Of a stretch of DNA of 64,000 nucleotides, positions 27,332 to 36,166 are shown piece by piece. Position numbers and translations under genes: made by a program. The stretch is taken from assembly GCF_030908385.1 (NCBI RefSeq), contig NZ_CP133091.1, forward strand, positions 1,384,501 through 1,448,500, written 5' to 3'. Position 1 is the first letter of the stretch. Each line of letters starts with the position of its first letter. The notes below the pieces were generated by a model. That model did not search any database and was not told the origin of the DNA. It was given only the letters and a program-made list of their open reading frames with translations. The DNA is from Mangrovimonas sp. YM274. GTDB taxonomy: Bacteria; Bacteroidota; Bacteroidia; Flavobacteriales; Flavobacteriaceae.

Positions 27332-29158
27332 TTAATCAAAACTTTGCATTTCTACCAGCTTTTTATAAACTCCTTGTTTGGCAAGAAGATTATCATGAGA
27401 GCCTTGCTCTACAATTTGCCCTTTTTGCATCACAATAATTTCATCGGCATTTTGAATGGTAGATAGCCTGTGGGCAATGACAATGGAGGTCCTGTGCATC
27501 ATCATTTTTTCTAGAGCGTCCTGTACCAAACGTTCACTTTCCGTATCCAATGCTGAAGTGGCTTCGTCCAAAATCATTATTGGAGGGTTCTTTAACACGG
27601 CTCGGGCAATACTAAGACGTTGCTTTTGCCCTCCGGAAAGCTTGTTTCCTGAGTCTCCAATATTGGTTTCAATACCTTGAGGAAGAGTGCTTACAAATTC
27701 CCATGCATTGGCAATTTTGAGAGCCTTGATAATTTCATCTTCGTTGGCATCTTGTTTGCCAATTAGCATATTGTTTTTGATAGAGTCGTTAAACAAAATG
27801 GAATCTTGAGTTACCAATCCAATCAAAGCTCTAAGGGAATGTTTGCTCAGGTCGCGGATGTCATCACCATCTATGGTAATACTTCCCTGGTTGACATCAT
27901 AAAATCTAGTGACCAAATTGGCAATAGTACTTTTTCCACTTCCAGATTGTCCTACCAAAGCCACGGTTTTTCCTTTTGGAACTGTCATGGAAAAGTCCTT
28001 CAAAACCCATTCATCCTCATATTTAAAGGAGATGTTGTTGACGTCTATAGCTGTAGTGAATTCATTTTTAATCTTGGCGTTTGGCTTATCCTGTAAAGGA
28101 GATTCTGTATTCAAAATTTCCAACACACGATCGGCAGCAGCATTACCAGCTTTTACTTTATAACTCGCTTTACTAATAGCTTTTGCCGGCGTTAATATTT
28201 GATAGGATAAGGCCATATAAGAGATAAACGCACCTCCTGATAGGCTGTTTTCAATAAGAACCATGCTACCTCCATACCATAACAATGCCGCAATAGTCAC
28301 AATTCCTAGAAACTCACTAGTAGGTGAGGCAAGGTTTTGCCTGTTGAGCAAGGTGTTTGAAAAATGGTAAAAGCGGTTGGTGGAATCCTGGAATTTGTTA
28401 TTGAATCGCTTTTCGGCATTAAAGCCTTTAATGACTTTAAGGCCGCTTAGGGTTTCTTCTAGAGTTGAGAGAAAAATTCCTTGTTCCGTTTGTACTTTAT
28501 TGGATTTTCGCTTCAAACTTTTTCCAATTCGGGATATAATCAAGCCTGCAACCGGAATAAACAAAAACACAAAAATGGTGAGTTTTGTGGAAATGGCAAA
28601 CATCATAATGATGGCAAAAAGAATGGTTAAAGGTTCTTTAACGATAAGCTCCAAAACAGCCAGCAGAGAGTTTTTAACCTCATTTACGTCACCGGAAATA
28701 CGCGCAATGATGTCTCCTTTTTTCTTTTCAGAATAATATGAAATAGGTAAGGTAATGACTTTGTCGTAAATGGCATTTCTTAGATCTTTAAGCACCCCAT
28801 TTCTTAGGAAGGTTATGGAATACAAGGCTAGATAATTAAACAGGTTTTTGAGTAAAAACAGGCTGATAATTAAAACAATCATGTACAATAAAGTGCGCTG
28901 GGGACCTTCATTGGCATTGGTTGCAGTAACAAAGTAATTTAAGTAATCTTGACCATATGATTTTAGCTCCGTTATGCCTTTGTACACAGGTTTTACCGTA
29001 AGCTGTTCCGTTTCTCCAAATAATACACTAATCATGGGCATTAAAGCCACCATGCCTAGTGTACTGAACAATGCATAAAGGATATTGAAGAAAATATTAA
29101 GGTACCCATACCTCTTATAAGGAAGGATGAATTGCGACAGTTTTTTTAGGTATTCCAT
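27332..29158 (-). CDS. ABC exporter, fused permease and ATPase (MsbA-like)
   Basis: The 608-residue half-transporter has six hydrophobic segments in residues 1-330. Its nucleotide-binding domain holds Walker A GQSGSGKST (403-411), signature LSGGQKQR (507-514), Walker B MILDEATSALD (528-538) and the H-loop His563. This is the type IV exporter layout of MsbA and multidrug exporters; it should act as a homodimer in the inner membrane. The substrate may be a lipid or drug and is not decidable from sequence. Its ATG overlaps the phosphohexomutase stop by one base, so the two are translationally coupled. A terminator follows. Confidence 0.92.
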   Translation of the reverse strand: MEYLKKLSQFILPYKRYGYLNIFFNILYALFSTLGMVALMPMISVLFGETEQLTVKPVYKGITELKSYGQDYLNYFVTATNANEGPQRTLLYMIVLIISLFLLKNLFNYLALYSITFLRNGVLKDLRNAIYDKVITLPISYYSEKKKGDIIARISGDVNEVKNSLLAVLELIVKEPLTILFAIIMMFAISTKLTIFVFLFIPVAGLIISRIGKSLKRKSNKVQTEQGIFLSTLEETLSGLKVIKGFNAEKRFNNKFQDSTNRFYHFSNTLLNRQNLASPTSEFLGIVTIAALLWYGGSMVLIENSLSGGAFISYMALSYQILTPAKAISKASYKVKAGNAAADRVLEILNTESPLQDKPNAKIKNEFTTAIDVNNISFKYEDEWVLKDFSMTVPKGKTVALVGQSGSGKSTIANLVTRFYDVNQGSITIDGDDIRDLSKHSLRALIGLVTQDSILFNDSIKNNMLIGKQDANEDEIIKALKIANAWEFVSTLPQGIETNIGDSGNKLSGGQKQRLSIARAVLKNPPIMILDEATSALDTESERLVQDALEKMMMHRTSIVIAHRLSTIQNADEIIVMQKGQIVEQGSHDNLLAKQGVYKKLVEMQSFD

Positions 29159-30885
29159 TAATTGAGTTTCATGGCCTTTAAAATGGCATCGATTTTCGAT
29201 TCCAATTTTTGTTCCACAGCTTTAAATTCTGACACATTGTCCAAAGTTGTATTTACGCTAATGTAAAACTTGATTTTTGGTTCTGTACCACTAGGTCTTA
29301 GGGCAATTCGGCTACCGTCTTCGGTTGTGTAGATTAATACATTAGATTTTGGAATGTCGATAGCACTTTCAGTGCCTTGTATTAAATCTTTAGAAATGGA
29401 TAGTTGGTAATCGTCCACAGTCACTACTTTTGAGCCATTCACTTCTTTCAATGGATTTTCACGAGCATCGACCATCATTTGTTTAATTTCTTCTGCACCA
29501 GAAATTCCTTTTTTAGTTAAAGAGATCAATCGTTCCTTAAAGAATCCATATTTCACATAGGCTTCAATTAAACCTAGGTAGAAGGAACCGCCTTGAGCTT
29601 TAGTATATGCTGCAATTTCACAAGCTAGTAGGGTAGAGGTCACAGCATCTTTATCGCGCACAAAATCCCCAACCATAAATCCGAAACTTTCTTCACCGCC
29701 ACCAATAAATTTCAATTCAGGGAAGTCGACGATCATTTTGGCGATCCATTTAAATCCGGTAAGCCCAACTTTATACGAAACCCCAAAGGCGTCGGCTAGG
29801 TTTTGCATCATAGGGGTAGAAACAATAGTGGAACCTATAAATTCCTTTCCTTTGATAAGGTCTTTATCATGCCATTGTTTCAATAGAAACTCCGTCATCA
29901 TGATCATGGTCTGGTTTCCATTGAGCAATACCATATTGCCTTCCAAATCTCTCACGGCAACTCCCAAACGGTCACTATCGGGATCGGTTCCTATTACGAT
30001 ATCCGCATTGACTTTCTCAGCCAATTCCAAGGCCATTTTTAAAGCTTCAGGTTCTTCTGGGTTTGGGGAAGCCACTGTAGGGAAGTCTCCGTTTGGCTCA
30101 CTTTGAGCTTCAACAATATGAACATTTGTAAAGCCAGCACGTTTTAAAGTTTCCGGGATTGTGGTAATGGACGTTCCATGTAATGGTGTAAATACAATCG
30201 TTAAATTGTCTTTGGCTTCCTGACTGGTAAAACTAGCATTGGCAACCGCTGCATCTACAAAGGCATCGTCAATATCTTTTCCAATGTAATGAATCAAATC
30301 TTCATTGGCATTGAATTTAACCTCGGAATAATCCAATGCATTAATTTCATTGATGGTTTCGTGATCCTGAGGGGGAACCAATTGGCCGCCATCTTCCCAA
30401 TATACTTTGTAACCGTTATATTCAGGTGGGTTGTGTGATGCTGTTAAAACAATTCCGCATTGACATCCTAGGTGTTTCACTGCAAAGGAAAGCTCAGGTG
30501 TAGGTCGTAAATCTTCAAACAGATATACTGCAATATTATTGGCAGAGAACACATCGGCCACCACTTTTGCCAAAGTTTTACTGTTGTGCCTACAGTCATA
30601 AGCAATAACCACTTTAATAGGCTGATTAGGGAAGCATTTGTAAAGGTAGTTGCTCAATCCTTGGGTATTTTTTCCAAGGGTGTATTTGTTGATACGGTTG
30701 GTGCCAACGCCCATAATACCGCGCATTCCTCCTGTACCGAATTCCAAATCCTTATAAAAGGATTCCTTAAGTTCGTTTAGGTTGTTGTCCATTATAGATT
30801 TAATATGTTGCTGGGTATCGGCATCAAAGGTTGAAGTTAACCAGGTTTGGATGCGTTCCTGTAATTGAGGTTCTAAAGTGTTCAT
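29158..30885 (-). CDS. Phosphoglucomutase/phosphomannomutase family phospho-sugar mutase
   Basis: The 575-residue alpha-D-phosphohexomutase has the phosphoserine loop [13 protein letters not shown] (148-160, Ser150) and the metal loop [10 protein letters not shown] (299-308). The sugar-binding loop GGEESFGFM and a C-terminal phosphate-binding [12 protein letters not shown] follow. The length is typical of the long bacterial PGM2-like group. It interconverts hexose-1- and hexose-6-phosphates and so links glycolysis with glycan and envelope precursor synthesis. It has its own -7 element at 30903-30910 and is coupled to the ABC exporter gene downstream. Confidence 0.92.
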   Translation of the reverse strand: MNTLEPQLQERIQTWLTSTFDADTQQHIKSIMDNNLNELKESFYKDLEFGTGGMRGIMGVGTNRINKYTLGKNTQGLSNYLYKCFPNQPIKVVIAYDCRHNSKTLAKVVADVFSANNIAVYLFEDLRPTPELSFAVKHLGCQCGIVLTASHNPPEYNGYKVYWEDGGQLVPPQDHETINEINALDYSEVKFNANEDLIHYIGKDIDDAFVDAAVANASFTSQEAKDNLTIVFTPLHGTSITTIPETLKRAGFTNVHIVEAQSEPNGDFPTVASPNPEEPEALKMALELAEKVNADIVIGTDPDSDRLGVAVRDLEGNMVLLNGNQTMIMMTEFLLKQWHDKDLIKGKEFIGSTIVSTPMMQNLADAFGVSYKVGLTGFKWIAKMIVDFPELKFIGGGEESFGFMVGDFVRDKDAVTSTLLACEIAAYTKAQGGSFYLGLIEAYVKYGFFKERLISLTKKGISGAEEIKQMMVDARENPLKEVNGSKVVTVDDYQLSISKDLIQGTESAIDIPKSNVLIYTTEDGSRIALRPSGTEPKIKFYISVNTTLDNVSEFKAVEQKLESKIDAILKAMKLN

Positions 30886-30902
30886 AAGCTAATATTATAT
30901 CA

Positions 30903-30910
30903 CAAAAATA
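30903..30910 (-). promoter_or_regulatory. -7 element for the phosphohexomutase gene
   Basis: The minus strand reads TATTTTTG, 17 nt before the start codon. This suggests an internal promoter for the mutase and exporter pair. Confidence 0.45.
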
Positions 30911-30982
30911 AGCATTTCATACATTTTATGAGATGCTTTTGAGTTGATGAAATGGTTTTTAGAAAGTTAAATTGCTTTCTTT

Positions 30983-31930
30983 CTATAGGTTGAGTTCGCT
31001 TTTAATTAAATAGCGTTTTTTATCTTCTTTAGTTTGAAGGATGGTTTCTCCTAAAAAGCCAGCGACAAAAAATTGGGCTCCCATAATCATGGTGGTTAGG
31101 GAGATGTAAAATTGAGGACGTTCGGTAATCAATCTGCCTTGCGGGTGGATAAAGAGTTTGTCGATACCCAAATAAAGTGCAAAGACAAAACCAATGGCTA
31201 CCATGATCACCCCTAGAGCGCCAAAAAGGTGCATTGGGCGCCGCGCAAATCTAGAAATGAACCATATGGTAATCAAGTCTAGAAATCCGTGGATAAAGCG
31301 GTCCATTCCAAATTTGGTGGTGCCGTATTTTCTAGCTTGGTGCTGCACCACTTTTTCGCCAATTTTCAGAAAACCGGCGTTTTTTGCCAAGACTGGTATG
31401 TACCGGTGCATTTCGCCCTTAACATCGATGTTTTTTACAACGTCTTTGTTGTAGGCTTTCAAGCCGCAATTAAAATCATTTAAGCTGACACCAGAGGTTT
31501 TTCTTGCCGCCCAATTAAAGAGTTTGGAGGGCATGTTTTTGGTAAGGACAGAATCGTAACGCTTTTTTTTCCATCCAGAAACCATATCAAATTGGTCCTG
31601 AACAATCATTTGGTAAAGTTCAGGAATCTCCTCAGGATTGTCTTGCAGGTCGGCATCCATGGTAATGATCACATTTCCTTCAGCTTTGGAAAAGCCTGCA
31701 TGAAGCGCCTGTGATTTGCCAAAATTCTTCAAAAAACGGATTCCTTTTACATTAGGATCTTTTTTTGAGAGACCAACAATGGTTTGCCAGGATTGGTCTG
31801 TACTACCATCGTCGATAAAAAGGATTTCATATGAAAAATGATTGGATTGCATAACGCGTGCAATCCAATTATGAAGTTCTGTTAAAGACTCTTGTTCGTT
31901 AAGTAGTGGTATAACTACTGATATATCCAT
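30983..31930 (-). CDS. Family 2 glycosyltransferase, polyprenyl-phosphate type
   Basis: The 315-residue protein begins with a GT-A domain (VVIPLLNEQESL, the acceptor DDGSTD at 40-45, and DADLQD with the metal-binding DxD at 92-94). It ends with two transmembrane helices (about 235-258 and 270-292). This matches the DPM1/ArnC/GtrB group that loads a sugar from a nucleotide donor onto a polyprenyl phosphate at the cytoplasmic membrane face. The sugar is unknown. It starts 43 bp after the DUF4199 gene, so they probably form one unit. Confidence 0.9.
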   Translation of the reverse strand: MDISVVIPLLNEQESLTELHNWIARVMQSNHFSYEILFIDDGSTDQSWQTIVGLSKKDPNVKGIRFLKNFGKSQALHAGFSKAEGNVIITMDADLQDNPEEIPELYQMIVQDQFDMVSGWKKKRYDSVLTKNMPSKLFNWAARKTSGVSLNDFNCGLKAYNKDVVKNIDVKGEMHRYIPVLAKNAGFLKIGEKVVQHQARKYGTTKFGMDRFIHGFLDLITIWFISRFARRPMHLFGALGVIMVAIGFVFALYLGIDKLFIHPQGRLITERPQFYISLTTMIMGAQFFVAGFLGETILQTKEDKKRYLIKSELNL

Positions 31931-31973
31931 GGAGTGTATTTCAAAATTCTACGTCCAAAAGTAAAGAAATTAT

Positions 31974-32504
31974 TTAAGCTGCGTTAGGATCATTGCGCTT
32001 CATGGCCAATGCTACAATAAGTCCGATGATTGAATAGAATACCAATTGAAATGCTACCGATTTTAATTGGTTACCCATTGCAAATTGATTTTCGCCTTCC
32101 ATTTGTACCATTGCTTTATCAATTTCAGATTGTGGAGCTCCAAAATTTTCCATCATTTGTCGAGAGCTTTCCATAACATTTTCCTTGAGGATTTCAGAAG
32201 CTTCCGGATCAATAACATTAAAGAGTACAATACTAACAAGGGTACTAATTATAAACCCTACGGCAATTGTTATGAAATAGGATGAGAAAGCTTCTTTAAA
32301 CGAGATAAACCCTTTTAATAAGCCTTTAGATCTTGCAGTAGAGACAATTCCAAAGACAAGAATTACCAAGAAAAGGATAATTCCAAGCCACCATTTGGTT
32401 AATAATTCTAGATTAATGGCATAAGAGAGTACAGTTACTAGGACAAGTGTTGCGCCAAGGTAAAGCCCATAATTAAGAGCTGAGGACTTGATAGATTTTT
32501 CCAT
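31974..32504 (-). CDS. DUF4199-family membrane protein
   Basis: The 176-residue protein has four predicted transmembrane helices (about 13-30, 37-54, 73-96 and 148-167). The third and fourth are separated by a charged loop rich in Met, Glu and Gln. The pattern fits DUF4199, a Bacteroidota family of unknown function. It sits directly upstream of the polyprenyl-phosphate glycosyltransferase, so a helper role in envelope glycan synthesis is possible. A -7 element lies upstream at 32546-32553. Confidence 0.8.
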   Translation of the reverse strand: MEKSIKSSALNYGLYLGATLVLVTVLSYAINLELLTKWWLGIILFLVILVFGIVSTARSKGLLKGFISFKEAFSSYFITIAVGFIISTLVSIVLFNVIDPEASEILKENVMESSRQMMENFGAPQSEIDKAMVQMEGENQFAMGNQLKSVAFQLVFYSIIGLIVALAMKRNDPNAA

Positions 32505-32545
32505 TGTAATGATGATTATTTTTAGGTTACACTAGGGTTAGTAAT

Positions 32546-32553
32546 CAAAGATA
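32546..32553 (-). promoter_or_regulatory. -7 element for the DUF4199 gene
   Basis: The minus strand reads TATCTTTG, a perfect TAnnTTTG, 42 nt before the start codon. Confidence 0.45.
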
Positions 32554-32597
32554 CTAAAACGTTACATAAATTTACTGCAATAAAATTGAAAAAAACA

Positions 32598-32627
32598 TTG
32601 TACATAAGTAAAAAATGCTTAAATTTG
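32598..32627 (+). promoter_or_regulatory. Promoter of the L31 gene
   Basis: TTG at 32598-32600, a 19-bp spacer and TAAATTTG (32620-32627) match the Bacteroidota housekeeping consensus TTG-N19-TAnnTTTG. The start codon follows 38 nt later. Confidence 0.7.
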
Positions 32628-32664
32628 CAGCTCGAAAAAATGAAACGATAAAATAGCTTTAGCG

Positions 32665-32916
32665 ATGAAAAAAGGTATACATCCAGAAAATTATAGACTT
32701 GTAGCGTTTAAAGATATGTCTAACGAGGACGTATTTTTAACAAAGTCAACGGCAGTTACTAACGAAACTTTAGAAGTGGATGGGGTTGAGTATCCATTGG
32801 TTAAGTTAGAGATTTCAAGAACGTCTCACCCATTTTATACTGGTAAATCCAAATTGGTTGATACCGCTGGACGTATTGATAAATTCAAAAACAAATACGC
32901 TAAATTCAAAAAGTAA
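32665..32916 (+). CDS. rpmE2: 50S ribosomal protein L31 type B
   Basis: The 83-residue protein begins [19 protein letters not shown] and contains the [20 protein letters not shown] signature of L31. It has no cysteine pair, so it is the zinc-free type B form. It is a component of the large ribosomal subunit at the central protuberance. It is monocistronic, with a good promoter and a terminator. Confidence 0.97.
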   Translation: MKKGIHPENYRLVAFKDMSNEDVFLTKSTAVTNETLEVDGVEYPLVKLEISRTSHPFYTGKSKLVDTAGRIDKFKNKYAKFKK

Positions 32917-32940
32917 TTTAAAGCGTCTTAATATACATTC

Positions 32941-32973
32941 AAAGCCTTTGGGAAACGTCCCAAGGGCTTTTTT
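32941..32973 (+). terminator. Intrinsic terminator after the L31 gene
   Basis: A 12-bp stem (32942-32953 with 32958-32969, one G-T pair) closes an AACG tetraloop and is followed by Ts. Confidence 0.9.
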
Positions 32974-33067
32974 GTTTTGGGTAAATATGGTATTTTTGAC
33001 ATGGCTATAGCTCAAGTTTCTTAGGAAATAGAGGCTTGTCCTTATTTTAATCTTTAACTCATTCCAA

Positions 33068-34246
33068 ATGAACTATATTCTTTTTGATGGTCCCTCTCGT
33101 AACAATTTGTTGCCATTTACCTATACGCGTCCAGTGGCCGATATTCGGGTTGGAATTTTAACCATTCGTGAAAAATGGGAAACATTTTTGGGCTATACCA
33201 CCACAACTTTGACAGAAGAATATCTTTCGGAGAAATTTCCTATGGTTGAAATAGAGGAGAACGTCATGATCAACGCGTCCTATTTGCCCAATGCGGAGTT
33301 GATTGAGATGGTGAAAAGCTTGAAAGAGAACCAAGCCATTTTTAAAGATGAAGATGTGTTGGCATTTTTTACCACAGATACCCAGGAAGAAGTGGATTTT
33401 GAAATCTATGAAGCCATTGAGTTTGAAGATGACGTTTTGAAAATAGAACATACTTGGGATATTTTTGCTAAAAACGGAGAAGCTATTTCCGAAGATTTTG
33501 AATTGTTGACCAAAGGAAAGGAATCTCAGCCAATCCCGTCTTCAAACAATACCATTCATGCCAATAGAATTTTTATTGAGGAAGGTGCCAAATTGGAATT
33601 TGTAACCCTAAATGCTACCAATGGGCCAATTTATATTGGAAAGGATGCCGAGATTATGGAAGGTTCTATCATCCGCGGGCCATTTGCCTTATGTGAAGGT
33701 GCCACCGTAAAAATGGGCGCTAAGATTTACGGACCTACCACAGTTGGACCCTATAGCAAAGTTGGAGGGGAAATCAATAATTCGGTGCTATTTGCCTATT
33801 CCAATAAGGGACATGATGGATTTTTAGGGAATTCGGTGTTAGGAGAATGGTGTAATCTAGGCGCCGATACCAATAATTCCAATCTAAAAAATAACTATGC
33901 CGAAGTCCGTCTTTGGAATTATGAAACTGAAGGCTTTGCTAGAACAGGCTTACAGTTTTGTGGGTTGATGATGGGGGATCATAGTAAGTCTGGTATCAAT
34001 ACCATGTTTAATACGGGAACGGTTGTTGGGGTGAGTGCCAATGTTTTTGGTAGTGGTTACCCAAGAAATTTCATTCCAAGTTTTGCTTGGGGAGGAAGTT
34101 CGGGGTTTACAACTTTTTTGACCAAAAAGGCTTTTGAGGTGGCTAAAGTAGTGATGTCAAGACGTAATATTGAATTTACGGAGCAAGATGCGGCCATTAT
34201 GGAACACGTATTTGAATTGACCCAGAAGTACCGAAAATCATTTTAA
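33068..34246 (+). CDS. GlmU-like sugar nucleotidyltransferase family protein
   Basis: The 392-residue protein begins MNYILFDGPSRNNLLPFTYTRPVADIR-like, the N-terminal signature of a Bacteroidota GlmU-related family. The first 170 residues form a degenerate nucleotidyltransferase fold without the classical GGxGTR loop. The second half is a left-handed beta helix with hexapeptide repeats (GPIYIGKDAEIMEGSIIRGP and onward), as in acyltransferases. It may make a UDP-sugar or be a regulator of that pathway; enzyme activity is not assured. The 3' end overlaps the convergent binding-protein gene by 4 bp. Confidence 0.8.
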   Translation: MNYILFDGPSRNNLLPFTYTRPVADIRVGILTIREKWETFLGYTTTTLTEEYLSEKFPMVEIEENVMINASYLPNAELIEMVKSLKENQAIFKDEDVLAFFTTDTQEEVDFEIYEAIEFEDDVLKIEHTWDIFAKNGEAISEDFELLTKGKESQPIPSSNNTIHANRIFIEEGAKLEFVTLNATNGPIYIGKDAEIMEGSIIRGPFALCEGATVKMGAKIYGPTTVGPYSKVGGEINNSVLFAYSNKGHDGFLGNSVLGEWCNLGADTNNSNLKNNYAEVRLWNYETEGFARTGLQFCGLMMGDHSKSGINTMFNTGTVVGVSANVFGSGYPRNFIPSFAWGGSSGFTTFLTKKAFEVAKVVMSRRNIEFTEQDAAIMEHVFELTQKYRKSF

Positions 34247-35835
34247 TTCTTTTTAACTGTTCTTAAATCCAATTGGTTTACAGGGTTAATGCCTAATCCT
34301 GAAACATTCTTTTGTGTAAACCTAATGACTTCGTCATAATATAATGGAATAATGGGCGCTTGTTGCATTACCAAGCTGTCCATTTGGGTGTAAAGTATTT
34401 TACGTTTTTCAATATCGTTGATGGCAAAGGACGCATTGTAAAGGCTGTCAAAAGCAGTGCTTTTAAAGTGTGTGTAGTTGGAGCCGTTTGGAGATAAGGT
34501 TTTGCTGTAGAATAAACTCAGATAATTTTCAGCATCTAGATAGTCGGCGACCCATGAGGCTCTAAATAGGCCTAATTTCCCGTTGTTTCTGGCGTCCCTT
34601 AAGGTTGCAGAGGGCAACACATCCACATTAGCCAAAATACCAATCTTGCCTAATTCCCTTTGAATGTATTCGCAAAAGTTTAAATAGTTACTAGTTGTGG
34701 ATATGGTGATTTCCGGGGTTTGGATGTTGGTCTCTTTTTTGAACTGCTCTACCAATTGTTTGGCTTTTTCTGGTTGATATGAGAAACCGATATCTCCTTT
34801 GTAGCCAGGAAGTCCTTTGGGAATCATCCCGCCGTGTGCTGGCACGCCCACCCCATTTCGTAAGTAGATCATCATTTTGGTTCTGTCGAAACCATAGTTT
34901 ACAGCTTTTCTTAAAGTTTCAGATTGTATTTCTGGAATGTCTGCATCAAGATAAAAGCCTAAATACTCCGTGTTTAAATAAGGGCCTCTAAGCATATTGA
35001 CTTTTTGGGCGTAATTGGACCTTAATTCGCCTTTGGCAGTGAGTATTTCGTCTTTGTACGAGGCATCCAGACTGTTTAAGAAATCGAGTTTGCCCTGTGC
35101 AAACTGTAAAAACTCACTTTGTTTGTCTGGAAGAAAAGTTGCGGAAACAGCTTCTAGATAAGGGAGTTGGTTTCCGTTGTCATCATATTCAAAATAGGCA
35201 TCATTACGCCTTAAAACCAATTTGATATTTTCCTCCCAGCGTTTAAATGAAAAGGGGCCTGTACCAATAGGGTGAGACCTGAACTCGTTACCATAATGAT
35301 CTACGACTTCATGTGGCACCACAGAACAGTATTTCATGGTCGTAAGTCCCAAAAAAGCGGGAAATCTAGTATGAAGTTGAACTTGGAAAGTAGTATCGTT
35401 AATGGCTGTAAAGTCATTGACCTTATTTAAAACCCAACTTCCAGGTGACGCTATTGATTTATCCCGAAGTCTATTGAAACTATAAACAAAGTCTTTGGCA
35501 ATAACAGTTCTTGTAGAATCCTTGCCAAAAAGAGGGCTTTTATGAAAGTAGATATCGTTTCTTAGAGTAAAAGTGTAGGTCAAACCATCTTCTGAAATGT
35601 GCCAGGTTTCAGCAATACATGGTGTAATATTTAAACTGTCATCTGTTTGTACCAGGCCATTGAAGAGTTGATTTGCCAGCCAATTTTCTCCCACATTTCT
35701 CGAAAATGCCGGATCTAATGAGCCAATAATATTACTTTCATTATAGCGGAAAACTAAATGGGTGTTGCTCTCTTTGTTCTGGCAATCAAACAATAGGGGT
35801 AAAAGGAATAAACAATAAATAGGATGAAACTTCAT
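34243..35835 (-). CDS. ABC transporter substrate-binding protein, peptide/nickel type
   Basis: From the ATG at 35835 (MKFHPIYCLFLLPLLFDC) the protein has 530 residues. A short hydrophobic signal ends at a cysteine, suggesting a lipoprotein, though Asp before the Cys is not a standard lipobox. The body fits solute-binding family 5 (SFNRLRDKS, PIGTGPFSFKRWE, LRKAVNYGFDRTKM). These proteins bind oligopeptides, dipeptides or nickel for an ABC importer. No permease or ATPase genes are adjacent. An in-frame start at 35880 would place 15 unlikely residues before the signal peptide. The gene converges on the GlmU-like gene with a 4-bp overlap. Confidence 0.85.
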   Translation of the reverse strand: MKFHPIYCLFLLPLLFDCQNKESNTHLVFRYNESNIIGSLDPAFSRNVGENWLANQLFNGLVQTDDSLNITPCIAETWHISEDGLTYTFTLRNDIYFHKSPLFGKDSTRTVIAKDFVYSFNRLRDKSIASPGSWVLNKVNDFTAINDTTFQVQLHTRFPAFLGLTTMKYCSVVPHEVVDHYGNEFRSHPIGTGPFSFKRWEENIKLVLRRNDAYFEYDDNGNQLPYLEAVSATFLPDKQSEFLQFAQGKLDFLNSLDASYKDEILTAKGELRSNYAQKVNMLRGPYLNTEYLGFYLDADIPEIQSETLRKAVNYGFDRTKMMIYLRNGVGVPAHGGMIPKGLPGYKGDIGFSYQPEKAKQLVEQFKKETNIQTPEITISTTSNYLNFCEYIQRELGKIGILANVDVLPSATLRDARNNGKLGLFRASWVADYLDAENYLSLFYSKTLSPNGSNYTHFKSTAFDSLYNASFAINDIEKRKILYTQMDSLVMQQAPIIPLYYDEVIRFTQKNVSGLGINPVNQLDLRTVKKN

Positions 35836-35994
35836 TTGCGAATACTGATAATGCGTATTTGGTTTTGTGGTAAATCTCAAAATTTAAAAGTATGAAAAAA
35901 AACTACAAGGGCTTTTCTTGTCTTGAAGGTATGCTACATATTACTTTGTCTTGACTTTTTGTTCAAACTTTACGCCTAGTTATATCATTGAAAT

Positions 35995-36132
35995 TTTATG
36001 GATTTGTTTAAATTATTTGAGAAGATAAAAGATTTTTAGGTATTGAAACTTAAAGTGGTTTAGTGCAATAAAGCTTTTGTTTTCAAAGACTTAAAAAAGA
36101 GTGCTCTAGGTTAGATTAAGCGCTCTTTTTTT
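35995..36132 (+). ncRNA. Candidate small RNA or micropeptide transcript
   Basis: TTTG (35958-35961), a 21-bp spacer and TATCATTG (35983-35990, one mismatch to TAnnTTTG) could start a transcript near 35995. It would stop at the orphan terminator 36093-36132, giving about 135 nt. The transcript would contain the ORF at 35998-36039. This is inferred from signals only. Confidence 0.25.
36093..36132. terminator. Orphan intrinsic terminator upstream of mtaB
   Basis: The stem AAGAGTGCT with AGCGCTCTT (one G-T pair) closes a 13-nt loop, with an A-run on the left and a T-run on the right. It lies between divergent genes, where neither needs a terminator. Confidence 0.7.
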
Positions 36133-36133
36133 G

Positions 36134-36141
36134 TATTTTTG
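36134..36141 (+). promoter_or_regulatory. -7 element for mtaB
   Basis: TATTTTTG matches TAnnTTTG and lies 25 nt before the ATG at 36167. The -33 position falls inside the terminator hairpin and is weak. Confidence 0.5.
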
Positions 36142-36166
36142 CACTCCTTTTCAATAGTTTAGGATA

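Larger units (their letters stand above)
35836..36166. other. Intergenic region between divergent genes
   Basis: This 331-bp region lies between the leftward binding-protein gene and rightward mtaB. It holds a strong hairpin (36093-36132) that ends neither gene, then the mtaB -7 element. A 13-codon ORF at 35998-36039 encodes MDLFKLFEKIKDF, and a 20-codon ORF starts at 35892. A separate short transcript is possible. Confidence 0.45.

Noticed and set aside
34243-34246. 4-bp overlap of convergent genes as a possible antisense control
   Set aside because: Overlaps of this size between convergent stop codons are common in compact genomes and need no special explanation.
35892-35954. A 20-codon ORF (MKKNYKGF...) upstream of the orphan terminator
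   Set aside because: It has no promoter-like sequence in a sensible position and no structure of note; short ORFs are frequent in AT-rich spacers.
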